Below are positions 1 to 7,115 of a stretch of 8,191 bases of DNA, in pieces (within the stretch, counting starts at the first letter, position 1; each line of letters starts with the position of its first letter). The notes below the pieces were generated by a model. That model made no database searches. It was given only the letters and a program-made list of their open reading frames with translations, and was not told where the DNA came from. The position numbers were made by a program, and so were the translations under genes. This DNA is from Betaproteobacteria bacterium UBA7395. Lineage in GTDB: Bacteria; Pseudomonadota; Gammaproteobacteria; Burkholderiales; Rhodocyclaceae. The DNA lies in assembly GCA_002470165.1 (NCBI GenBank), contig DKNF01000154.1:6517-14707 (forward strand), read 5' to 3'.

Positions 1-472
1 CAACCTGCTGGCGCTCAACGCCGCCATCGAGGCAGCCCGCGCCGGCGAACAGGGCCGCGGCTTCGCCGTGGTTGCCGACGAAGTCCGCAAGCTGGCCGAA
101 AAATCGTCGCGCTCGGCCAGCGAGATCGACACCATCACCGCCAGCCTGAGCGCCCAGTCGGTGGCCGTCCGCCGCAGCATCGAGGCCGGCATGCACCATC
201 TGGAAAGCAGCCAGGCCGCCGTCGCCTCGGTTTCCAGCGTCCTGCAGGCGACCAACGGCTCGGTCAGCGAAGTCGGTCAGGGGCTCGACGCCATCGCTGC
301 CGCCACCGAGCAGCAACGACGCTTCTCCGGCGATGTCGAGACGAGTATCGAGGCGATTGCCGGCATGGCGCGCAGCAATACCGGCGCCGTCGAGCAGACG
401 GCCGGTGCCGCGCACGATCTCAAGCGCCTGGCCGATGGCCTGGCCAACCTGGTCGGCCGTTTCAAGGTCTGA
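1..472 (+). CDS. Methyl-accepting chemotaxis protein, C-terminal signalling part (5' end outside window)
   Basis: The reading frame is open from base 2 and gives 156 residues before a TGA stop. It begins inside the most conserved part of the chemoreceptor cytoplasmic domain: residues 1-16 read [16 protein letters not shown], the hairpin tip that contacts CheA and CheW, followed by [18 protein letters not shown]. The remainder is an Ala/Ser/Gln/Glu-rich helix, as expected for the returning arm of the antiparallel coiled coil with its adaptation region, and it ends in LVGRFKV. There is no CheR-docking pentapeptide of the NWETF type at the C-terminus. By family, such proteins relay ligand or redox signals to the flagellar or pilus chemotaxis kinase from the inner membrane. 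The sensor and transmembrane parts lie outside the window, so the ligand cannot be judged. The family call is very secure; the particular receptor is unknown. Confidence 0.96.
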   Translation, partial: NLLALNAAIEAARAGEQGRGFAVVADEVRKLAEKSSRSASEIDTITASLSAQSVAVRRSIEAGMHHLESSQAAVASVSSVLQATNGSVSEVGQGLDAIAAATEQQRRFSGDVETSIEAIAGMARSNTGAVEQTAGAAHDLKRLADGLANLVGRFKV

Positions 473-480
473 GTTTCAGG

Positions 481-510
481 ATCCCGGCAGCGCCTTCGGC
501 CTGCCGGGAT
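481..510. terminator. Perfect hairpin between convergent chemoreceptor and kinase genes
   Basis: ATCCCGGCAG (481-490) and CTGCCGGGAT (501-510) are exact reverse complements separated by CGCCTTCGGC. The loop can fold further as GCC-TTC-GGC. The hairpin starts 8 bases after the chemoreceptor stop and lies 3 bases beyond the kinase stop, so it sits where a shared terminator would be. Neither strand shows a clear T-run after the stem, so it may act weakly, as an RNA 3'-end stabiliser, or together with Rho. Confidence 0.7.
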
Positions 511-513
511 GAA

Positions 514-1863
514 TCAATCGGGTGCCAGTTCGAGGCTGAAACCGCTGCCGTACTGGGAGCTTTTCTCTGGCGCCAGCGCCGCCTGCCCCAGACTGGCGGC
601 GATCTTGTTGACCTCGCGCATGCGCTCGATCATCTTCGCCAGCAAGGCGTTGCGCATGCGCTCGACCAGTTCCTCGGACGACAGAGCCAGCGCGGCTGCA
701 TTGATTTCGAGGAACAGCGTCGGCTCGAGCGAGACCACCGTGGCATGACGCAGATCGCTCGACGGATGCAGGAAGGCCACCTCGCCGACCGGTTCGCCGG
801 CTGACAGACGGCACAGCGCCTTGCCGGCGATCGAGATTTCGACGCAACCGGAAATGATGATCCCGAACAGCTTGTTGTTGCTGCCCTCGCGGATCAGCGC
901 GACATTCGGCGCAATTTCGCGCCAAACCGAAACCCGCAGCACCTCCCACAGTTCGATGTTTTCGAACTCGGTGAAGAACTGCAGCCGCCGCAACTGCTCG
1001 AAGCGACGGTTGTCCTGCTCGGTCTGGTCCTCTTCGAGCATCTGGTAGCGAACGGCGGAAAGATCCTTGGCCATTTCCGCCCCGTTGCGGTAGCGGCTGT
1101 AGAGGTCCTTTTCCAGCGCCTTGCGCAGGATCGCGTTGAGCCCTTCGGGCAGGTTCGGATTGAGCGAGGTGACCGCCGGCGCATCGGTATTGACGATCTT
1201 GTACACCAGCGTCGCCTGGTTGTTGGCACGGAACGGCAGCCGCCCGGTGAGCAACTGGAACAGCACCACGCCCAGCGAGTAGAGATCGGTCTTCTGATTG
1301 AGCGGATAGGCCTTGATCTGCTCGGGCGACATGTAGGCGGGCGAGCCGACCCCCATGATGAAGGTCGAGTCGCGGTCCATGTCCTTGTTCATGTTCAGGG
1401 CCAGGCCGAAGTCGGCGATCTTGGCTTCGTCGTTGGCCGCAACCATGATGTTCGCCGGCTTGATGTCGCGATGGATGATGCCCTGCCGGTAGGCGGCGTC
1501 AAGCGCCATGCAGCACTTGAAGATGATGCCGATGACCCGGTGCATGGGCAGCAGCTTGTCGATCCGGCAGTGCTGCTCGAGGCTGAAACCGTCGACATAT
1601 TCCATCGCCAGATAGGCAAAATCGTCCTCGACCACGGCATCGTAGACGCGCACGATGTTTGGATGATCGAGCCGCTTCGATACCATGCCTTCATTCTGGA
1701 ACAGCTTGCGCATGCGCCGCGACATGGCGGCGCAATCCTGGCCGAAGCGGATGACCTTGACGGCCACCTGGCGCCCCTCGTCCGGGTCGTCGCAAAGGTA
1801 GACCGTGGCGGTCGCGCCCTTGCCCAACTCTCGAATTACGCGGTATTTGCCTATCGTTTCCAT
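514..1863 (-). CDS. Ser/Thr protein kinase with C-terminal cyclic-nucleotide-binding domain
   Basis: This 449-residue protein has two recognisable domains. Residues 7-270 form a Hanks-type kinase: glycine loop GKGATATVY (14-22), VAVK lysine 36, helix-C Glu58, catalytic HRDIKPAN (131-138), DFG (151-153) and SPE in place of APE (179-181). All catalytic residues are present, so it should be active on Ser/Thr. Residues about 295-390 resemble a cyclic-nucleotide-binding (CRP-like) barrel. It has a phosphate-binding-cassette-like stretch GEVAFLHPSSDLRHATV in which Glu361 and Arg372 match the ribose- and phosphate-contacting positions. A helical tail follows. There is no transmembrane segment, so the protein is probably cytoplasmic. 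I chose the ATG at 1863 because the kinase homology starts at once (METIGKYRVIRELG); a TTG at 1941 would add 26 unconserved residues. No good Shine-Dalgarno is visible at 1863. Substrates and the ligand (cAMP, cGMP or none) are unknown, and no partner phosphatase is adjacent. Confidence 0.92.
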   Translation of the reverse strand: METIGKYRVIRELGKGATATVYLCDDPDEGRQVAVKVIRFGQDCAAMSRRMRKLFQNEGMVSKRLDHPNIVRVYDAVVEDDFAYLAMEYVDGFSLEQHCRIDKLLPMHRVIGIIFKCCMALDAAYRQGIIHRDIKPANIMVAANDEAKIADFGLALNMNKDMDRDSTFIMGVGSPAYMSPEQIKAYPLNQKTDLYSLGVVLFQLLTGRLPFRANNQATLVYKIVNTDAPAVTSLNPNLPEGLNAILRKALEKDLYSRYRNGAEMAKDLSAVRYQMLEEDQTEQDNRRFEQLRRLQFFTEFENIELWEVLRVSVWREIAPNVALIREGSNNKLFGIIISGCVEISIAGKALCRLSAGEPVGEVAFLHPSSDLRHATVVSLEPTLFLEINAAALALSSEELVERMRNALLAKMIERMREVNKIAASLGQAALAPEKSSQYGSGFSLELAPD

Positions 1864-1895
1864 GACCGACGATCTGAAGATGCCCTGCTGCCCGG

Positions 1896-1904
1896 ATGCT
1901 AGCA
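1896..1904 (-). promoter_or_regulatory. Candidate extended -10 element for the kinase gene
   Basis: Read on the minus strand this is TGCTAGCAT, an extended -10 (TGn plus TAGCAT, 4 of 6 to TATAAT) about 32 bases before the chosen kinase ATG. No convincing -35 is found 16-18 bases further upstream, so the call rests on the extended -10 alone. The element lies inside a dyad (see findings). Confidence 0.25.
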
Positions 1905-1958
1905 CGGGCGCGGCAGCAGCACTGTAAACAAGTGTGATCAAAAAGTTCCCGAAAGCCT

Positions 1959-1986
1959 CTTGAAAACCGGCGAACGATCCCCAACT
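1959..1986 (+). promoter_or_regulatory. Sigma-32 (RpoH) heat-shock promoter of grpE
   Basis: CTTGAAA (1959-1965) matches the RpoH -35 core exactly. After a 13-base spacer comes CCCCAACT (1979-1986), one mismatch from the established -10 consensus CCCCATnT. Spacing, both boxes and position (predicted start near 1992-1994, about 24 bases before the grpE ATG) all agree. By established knowledge, sigma-32 drives grpE-dnaK-dnaJ in Proteobacteria. Confidence 0.82.
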
Positions 1987-2015
1987 GCTTCGACAGTCTT
2001 TTTGGAGAAATGTGC

Positions 2016-2561
2016 ATGTCCAATCCGGAAACCCCGCAGGAAAACCAGCCCGACATCGAAGTTGATGCCGCAGCAGCGCCGCAGGAATCGCATACCGACA
2101 CCCTGCCCAGCATCGAAGAACAGATCCGCAACCTCGAACTCAAGGTCGCCGAAACCCACGATGCCTGGCTGCGCGCCAAGGCCGAAGGCGAGAACATCCG
2201 CCGCCGCGCCCAGGAAGACATCAGCAAGGCGCACAAGTTTGCCGTCGAGAAGTTTGCCGGCGAACTGCTGGCCGTCAAGGACAGCCTGGAGGCCGCGCTG
2301 GCCGTGCCGGAACAGACCGTCGAAAGCTTCCAGTCCGGCGTCGAGCTGACGCTCAAGCAACTGGTTGCCGCCTTTGAAAAGAATGCGCTGATCGAGGTCA
2401 ATCCGGCCGGCGAGAAGTTCGATCCGCACAAGCACCAGGCGATCGGCATGGTCGATTCCGACCAGGAAGCCAACACCGTCGTCACCGTCTTGCAGAAGGG
2501 CTACCTGATCGCCGACCGCGTGCTGCGTCCGGCGCTGGTCATGGTCGCCAAGGGCAAATAA
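2016..2561 (+). CDS. grpE: GrpE, nucleotide exchange factor of DnaK
   Basis: GrpE is the dimeric cytoplasmic co-chaperone that releases ADP from DnaK. The 181-residue product shows the family layout: an acidic, probably disordered head (1-30), a long helix with heptad character (about 31-90, [20 protein letters not shown] onward), a helical bundle segment (about 95-130), and the diagnostic beta domain with [16 protein letters not shown] and the tail [20 protein letters not shown]. Two in-frame ATGs exist, at 2010 and 2016. The Shine-Dalgarno GGAG at 2004-2007 is only 2 bases from the first but 8 from the second, so I take 2016 (protein starts MSNPETPQE); the longer form would add Met-Cys. It is the first gene of the grpE-dnaK-dnaJ cluster, 69 bases before dnaK. 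Length is a little under the E. coli protein, and no defect is seen. Confidence 0.97.
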   Translation: MSNPETPQENQPDIEVDAAAAPQESHTDTLPSIEEQIRNLELKVAETHDAWLRAKAEGENIRRRAQEDISKAHKFAVEKFAGELLAVKDSLEAALAVPEQTVESFQSGVELTLKQLVAAFEKNALIEVNPAGEKFDPHKHQAIGMVDSDQEANTVVTVLQKGYLIADRVLRPALVMVAKGK

Positions 2562-2565
2562 TCCA

Positions 2566-2593
2566 CTTGAAATCCGGGGCGCCGCCCCCAATT
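2566..2593 (+). promoter_or_regulatory. Second sigma-32 promoter, directly before dnaK
   Basis: CTTGAAA (2566-2572), a 13-base spacer, then CCCCAATT (2586-2593) is again one mismatch from CCCCATnT, with the same spacer length and the same off-consensus A as the grpE promoter. It starts 5 bases after the grpE stop, and a transcript would begin near 2600, about 31 bases before the dnaK ATG. The spacer holds a short GC dyad, GGGGC-GCC-GCCCC (2576-2588). The site would let dnaK and dnaJ be made in excess over GrpE. Confidence 0.75.
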
Positions 2594-2617
2594 CACGAAC
2601 ATCGGTAATTCACTTTC

Positions 2618-2624
2618 AGGAAAG
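2618..2624 (+). promoter_or_regulatory. Ribosome binding site of dnaK
   Basis: AGGAAAG ends 6 bases before the dnaK ATG at 2631 and fixes that start. It can be partly paired in a tiny CTTT-CAGG-AAAG hairpin (2613-2624), which is too weak to claim as a thermosensor. Confidence 0.7.
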
Positions 2625-2630
2625 AACATC

Positions 2631-4567
<1,937 letters not shown>

Positions 4568-4568
<1 letters not shown>

Positions 4569-4590
4569 AACGGACGCCTGCGCGCCGTTT
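4568..4590 (+). promoter_or_regulatory. Small hairpin at the dnaK stop codon (possible antiterminator part)
   Basis: AAACGG (4568-4573) pairs with CCGTTT (4585-4590), leaving an 11-base loop ACGCCTGCGCG. The stem begins at the last base of the dnaK stop codon. Its loop is complementary over 10 bases to the loop of the next hairpin, so the two may kiss, or open into one long stem (4571-4587 with 4609-4625). Pairings are read directly; function is inference. Confidence 0.45.
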
Positions 4591-4595
4591 CAAGT

Positions 4596-4640
4596 GGCCG
4601 GATCGAAGCGGACGCGCAGGCGCCGCTTGATCCGGCCTTT
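4596..4640 (+). terminator. Attenuator-like hairpin between dnaK and dnaJ
   Basis: GGCCGGATC-g-AAGCGG (4596-4611) pairs with CCGCTTGATCCGGCC (4623-4637): 15 base pairs with one bulged G (4605) and an 11-base loop ACGCGCAGGCG. TTT follows and then GTG, so the U-run is short. By position it would cause partial termination or mRNA processing, lowering dnaJ relative to dnaK. Read-through is required for dnaJ unless an unseen promoter exists, since no sigma-32 site is found before dnaJ. Confidence 0.65.
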
Positions 4641-4665
4641 GTGCAGTAACTGACGGGAACCAGTC

Positions 4666-5799
4666 ATGTCTAAACGCGATTTTTACGAAATCCTCGGTGT
4701 CAACCGCGACGCCTCGGACGACGAAATCAAGAAGGCCTACCGCAAGCTGGCCATGAAGTACCACCCCGACCGGAATCCGGACAACCCGGCGGCCGAGGAA
4801 AAATTCAAGGAAGCCAAGGAAGCCTACGAGATCCTGTCGGATGGTCAGAAGCGTGCTGCCTACGACCAGTACGGCCATGCCGGCGTCGACCCGCAGGCCG
4901 GCATGGGCGGGTTCGGCGGTGGCGGCGGTGCCGGTTTTGCCGACGCCTTCGGCGGCATCTTCGACGAAATCTTCGGTGGCCGTAGCGGCGGTGGCGGCGG
5001 ACGTTCCAACATCTACCGCGGTGCCGATCTGCGTTACAACCTGGAAATCACGCTTGAACAGGCCGCGCACGGCACCGAGACCAAGATCCGCATCCCGACC
5101 ATGGAGGAATGCGACGTTTGCCACGGCTCGGGCGCCAAGGCCGGTACCCAGCCGAAAACCTGCCCGACCTGTGGCGGCTCCGGCCAGGTCCGCCTGCAAC
5201 AAGGCTTCTTCTCGATCCAGCAGACCTGCCACAAGTGCCACGGCACCGGTCGCTTCATTGCCGACCCGTGCAAGAACTGCGGCGGCGCCGGTCGCATCAA
5301 GCAGCACAAGACGCTGGCGGTGAAAATCCCGGCCGGCGTGGATGAGGGCGATCGCATCCGACTCGCCGGTGAAGGTGAGCACGGCGTCAACGGCGGCCCG
5401 CCGGGCGACCTCTACGTACAGATCCATCTCAAGCAGCACCCGGTATTCCAGCGCGATCACAATGACCTGCACTGCGAGATGCCGATCTCGTTCACCACCG
5501 CCGCCCTCGGCGGCGAGATCGAAATCCCGACACTGGACGGCGCCGCGGCCATCAAGATCCCCCCGGAAACCCAGTCCGGCCGGGTCTTCCGCTTGCGCGG
5601 CAAGGGCATCAAGGGGGTTCGCAGCCATACGCACGGCGACCTGCTCTGCCATGTCGTCGTCGAAACGCCGGTCAACCTGACCGACCGCCAGAAGGAACTG
5701 CTGCGCGAACTGGAAGAATCGAGCAAGGACTCCGACCATAAGCACAATCCCCGCGCCAAGTCGTGGATGGACAAAGTGCGGGAGTTCTTTGGCGAGTAA
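4666..5799 (+). CDS. dnaJ: DnaJ, Hsp40 co-chaperone
   Basis: DnaJ brings unfolded clients to DnaK and stimulates its ATPase. The 377-residue class A protein is complete: J domain (about 1-70) with the essential HPD at 33-35, then a Gly/Phe-rich stretch (about 75-120) containing [13 protein letters not shown]. The zinc region spans residues 149-209 with four CxxCxGxG repeats ([32 protein letters not shown]), all cysteines present. The two beta-barrel client-binding domains and the dimerisation tail follow, ending DKVREFFGE. The ATG at 4666 has CGGGA about 7 bases upstream. It lies 97 bases after dnaK, behind the hairpin at 4596-4637, and is probably transcribed from the grpE and dnaK promoters. 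No defects are seen. Confidence 0.98.
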   Translation: MSKRDFYEILGVNRDASDDEIKKAYRKLAMKYHPDRNPDNPAAEEKFKEAKEAYEILSDGQKRAAYDQYGHAGVDPQAGMGGFGGGGGAGFADAFGGIFDEIFGGRSGGGGGRSNIYRGADLRYNLEITLEQAAHGTETKIRIPTMEECDVCHGSGAKAGTQPKTCPTCGGSGQVRLQQGFFSIQQTCHKCHGTGRFIADPCKNCGGAGRIKQHKTLAVKIPAGVDEGDRIRLAGEGEHGVNGGPPGDLYVQIHLKQHPVFQRDHNDLHCEMPISFTTAALGGEIEIPTLDGAAAIKIPPETQSGRVFRLRGKGIKGVRSHTHGDLLCHVVVETPVNLTDRQKELLRELEESSKDSDHKHNPRAKSWMDKVREFFGE

Positions 5800-5813
5800 C
5801 CGGCTTTCGTCGA

Positions 5814-5851
5814 GGGACAATCGTGGCACATTGTGTCGCCACGATTGTCCC
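5814..5851. terminator. Perfect 14-bp inverted repeat after dnaJ
   Basis: GGGACAATCGTGGC (5814-5827) and GCCACGATTGTCCC (5838-5851) are exact reverse complements around ACATTGTGTC. The loop can extend the stem (ACA with TGT, one bulged C). It starts 14 bases after the dnaJ stop and fits the end of the chaperone operon. There is no T-run after it, so it is not a classical intrinsic terminator. Its right arm also overlaps the -35 region of the next gene, so an operator role is possible. Confidence 0.6.
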
Positions 5852-5875
5852 GCCCAGCCTTTCCACTGCTAGAAT
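5845..5875 (+). promoter_or_regulatory. Candidate sigma-70 promoter of the solute-binding protein gene
   Basis: TGCTAGAAT (5867-5875) is an extended -10 whose hexamer TAGAAT matches TATAAT at 5 of 6 positions. The nearest -35 candidate, TTGTCC (5845-5850), is weak and 19 bases away, inside the right arm of the inverted repeat. A start near 5882 would leave a leader of about 25 bases. Confidence 0.5.
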
Positions 5876-5890
5876 CGCAGCAGGTTCCAG

Positions 5891-5899
5891 GGAGAGAGG
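5891..5899 (+). promoter_or_regulatory. Ribosome binding site that sets the binding-protein start
   Basis: GGAGAGAGG ends 7 bases before the ATG at 5907. It decides against a longer in-frame start at 5763, which would lie inside dnaJ and precede the signal peptide. Confidence 0.75.
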
Positions 5900-5906
5900 C
5901 TACAGC

Positions 5907-7049
5907 ATGAAGGTTTTCAAGCAAATTGCCGCGGCTTGTGCCATGGCGCTTTCCACGGTTAGCTGGGCAGACCCCGGGCTGACCGATACCAGCATCACCA
6001 TCGGCATGTCCGCCCCCTTCTCCGGGCCCAACGGCGCCTACGGCGAAGACATGCGGCAAACCATCCAGTCCTATTTCGAGCAACTCAACAGGTCCGGCGG
6101 CATCAACGGCCGCAAGCTGCAGTTGGTGGCGCTCGACGACGGCTATGAAACGGAACGCACGGTTGCCAACACGCGCAGCCTGATCACCGAGAAGAACGCC
6201 TTCGCGCTGCTCTCCTTCTACGGCTCAAGCCCGACCACCGAGGCCATGAACACGGTTTTCGGGCCGGCCAAGGTGCCGCTGGTCGGGACCATTTCCGGCG
6301 CCGACACGCTGCGCCAGCCGATCTCGGCCAATCCGAACTCGCGCTACATGTTCCACGTCCGCGCCAGCTATGCCGATGAAACCGAAGCCATCGTCAACCA
6401 GATGGTTTCGATCGGCCTGCGCAGCATCGCTGTCTTCTACCAGAACGATGGCTTCGGCAAGGCCGGCCTCGACGGCGTCACCGCCGCGCTGAAAAAACAC
6501 AACCTGACCCCCTCGGCGGTCGGTACCGTCGAGCGTAATTCGCTCAACGTCAATGCTGCGGTCCAGTCGATCGCCAAGAGCAACCCCCAGGCAGTGGTCA
6601 TGGTCACGCTCTATAAACCGACCGCAGCCTTCGTCCGGGCGATGAAGCGCGCCGGGCAGAATCCGATGTTCATGACCCTGTCGCCGGTCGGTACCGAGCA
6701 ACTGGTCCAGGAACTGGGCCCCGAAGCCCGCGGCATCGGCATTTCCCAGGTTGTCCCCTACCCCTGGAACGACATCGTGCCGGTCGTCCGCGATTACCAG
6801 AAACTCGGATCCAAGGGCGGCAACTTCTCCTATTACGGCCTGGAAGCCTACCTGACCGCACGCACCATGGTCGAAGGCCTGCGTCGTGCCGGCCGCGACC
6901 TGTCGCGCGACAAGCTGATCACCGCCCTGGAATCGATGAGCGGCGCCGATCTCGGCGGTTACCGCATCAACTATTCGGGGACGGCGCGTCACGGCTCGCG
7001 GTTTGTCGAATTGACCGTGATCGGCCCGGGCGGCAAAGTCCTGCGCTGA
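5907..7049 (+). CDS. Periplasmic ABC-type solute-binding protein, branched-chain-amino-acid (LivK/Peripla_BP_6) family
   Basis: The 380-residue precursor starts with a Sec signal peptide: Met-Lys-Val-Phe-Lys, a hydrophobic Ala-rich core, and a likely signal peptidase I cut after SWA at residue 21. The mature protein opens with the family hallmark TSITIGMSAPFSGPNGAYGEDM and GGINGRKLQLVALDDGYE. Later come NTRSLITEKNAFALLSFYGS, PLVGTISGAD, IAVFYQNDGFGKAGLDG and YYGLEAYLTARTMVEGLRRAG, typical of the two-lobed type I periplasmic-binding fold. By family it captures a small solute (amino acid, amide, or aromatic or short-chain acid) in the periplasm for an ABC importer, or serves as a sensory ligand binder. 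No liv-type permease or ATPase gene flanks it, so it is an orphan here. The ligand cannot be told from the sequence. It seems to have its own promoter and so is not part of the chaperone operon. Confidence 0.93.
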   Translation: MKVFKQIAAACAMALSTVSWADPGLTDTSITIGMSAPFSGPNGAYGEDMRQTIQSYFEQLNRSGGINGRKLQLVALDDGYETERTVANTRSLITEKNAFALLSFYGSSPTTEAMNTVFGPAKVPLVGTISGADTLRQPISANPNSRYMFHVRASYADETEAIVNQMVSIGLRSIAVFYQNDGFGKAGLDGVTAALKKHNLTPSAVGTVERNSLNVNAAVQSIAKSNPQAVVMVTLYKPTAAFVRAMKRAGQNPMFMTLSPVGTEQLVQELGPEARGIGISQVVPYPWNDIVPVVRDYQKLGSKGGNFSYYGLEAYLTARTMVEGLRRAGRDLSRDKLITALESMSGADLGGYRINYSGTARHGSRFVELTVIGPGGKVLR

Positions 7050-7064
7050 AACCCTGGCGATATC

Positions 7065-7100
7065 AATGAAAACGGCCCGCCAGTGCGGGCCGTTTTCATT
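7065..7100. terminator. Bidirectional intrinsic terminator between the binding-protein gene and cysS
   Basis: AATGAAAACGGCCCGC (7065-7080) and GCGGGCCGTTTTCATT (7085-7100) are perfect complements around a CAGT loop. The GC core is flanked by AAAA and TTTT, so both strands give a GC stem followed by a U-rich tract. It lies 15 bases after the binding-protein stop and 15 bases beyond the cysS stop, serving both convergent genes. Confidence 0.92.
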
Positions 7101-7115
7101 TCGGGCGGGGGATGC

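Noticed and set aside
1864..1941. Extension of the kinase to a TTG start at 1941.
   Set aside because: The extra 26 residues have no kinase homology, TTG is rare, and the kinase fold begins directly at the ATG at 1863.
1934..1941. TGTGATCA resembling a CRP half-site near the kinase gene, tempting given its cyclic-nucleotide domain.
   Set aside because: Only one half-site is present; the expected TCACA six bases on is missing.
1691..2591. Minus-strand open frames of 217 and 264 codons opposite grpE, one running into the kinase N-terminus.
   Set aside because: They overlap grpE and its heat-shock promoter and share no frame with the kinase product. They are shadow frames.
2613..2624. CTTT-CAGG-AAAG around the dnaK ribosome site as an RNA thermometer.
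   Set aside because: Four A-U-rich pairs with a four-base loop are too weak to hide the site at normal growth temperature.
4623..4665. A sigma-32 promoter directly before dnaJ, suggested by CTTGAT at 4626-4631.
   Set aside because: The sequence belongs to the hairpin arm and no CCCCAT-like box follows at 13-15 bases.
5763..5906. Extension of the solute-binding protein to an in-frame start at 5763.
   Set aside because: It would overlap dnaJ, run through the inverted repeat, and put 48 residues before an evident signal peptide. The strong ribosome site supports 5907.
6225..6992. A 255-codon minus-strand open frame across the binding-protein gene.
   Set aside because: It lies wholly antisense to a clear exported protein, has low-complexity composition and no upstream signals.
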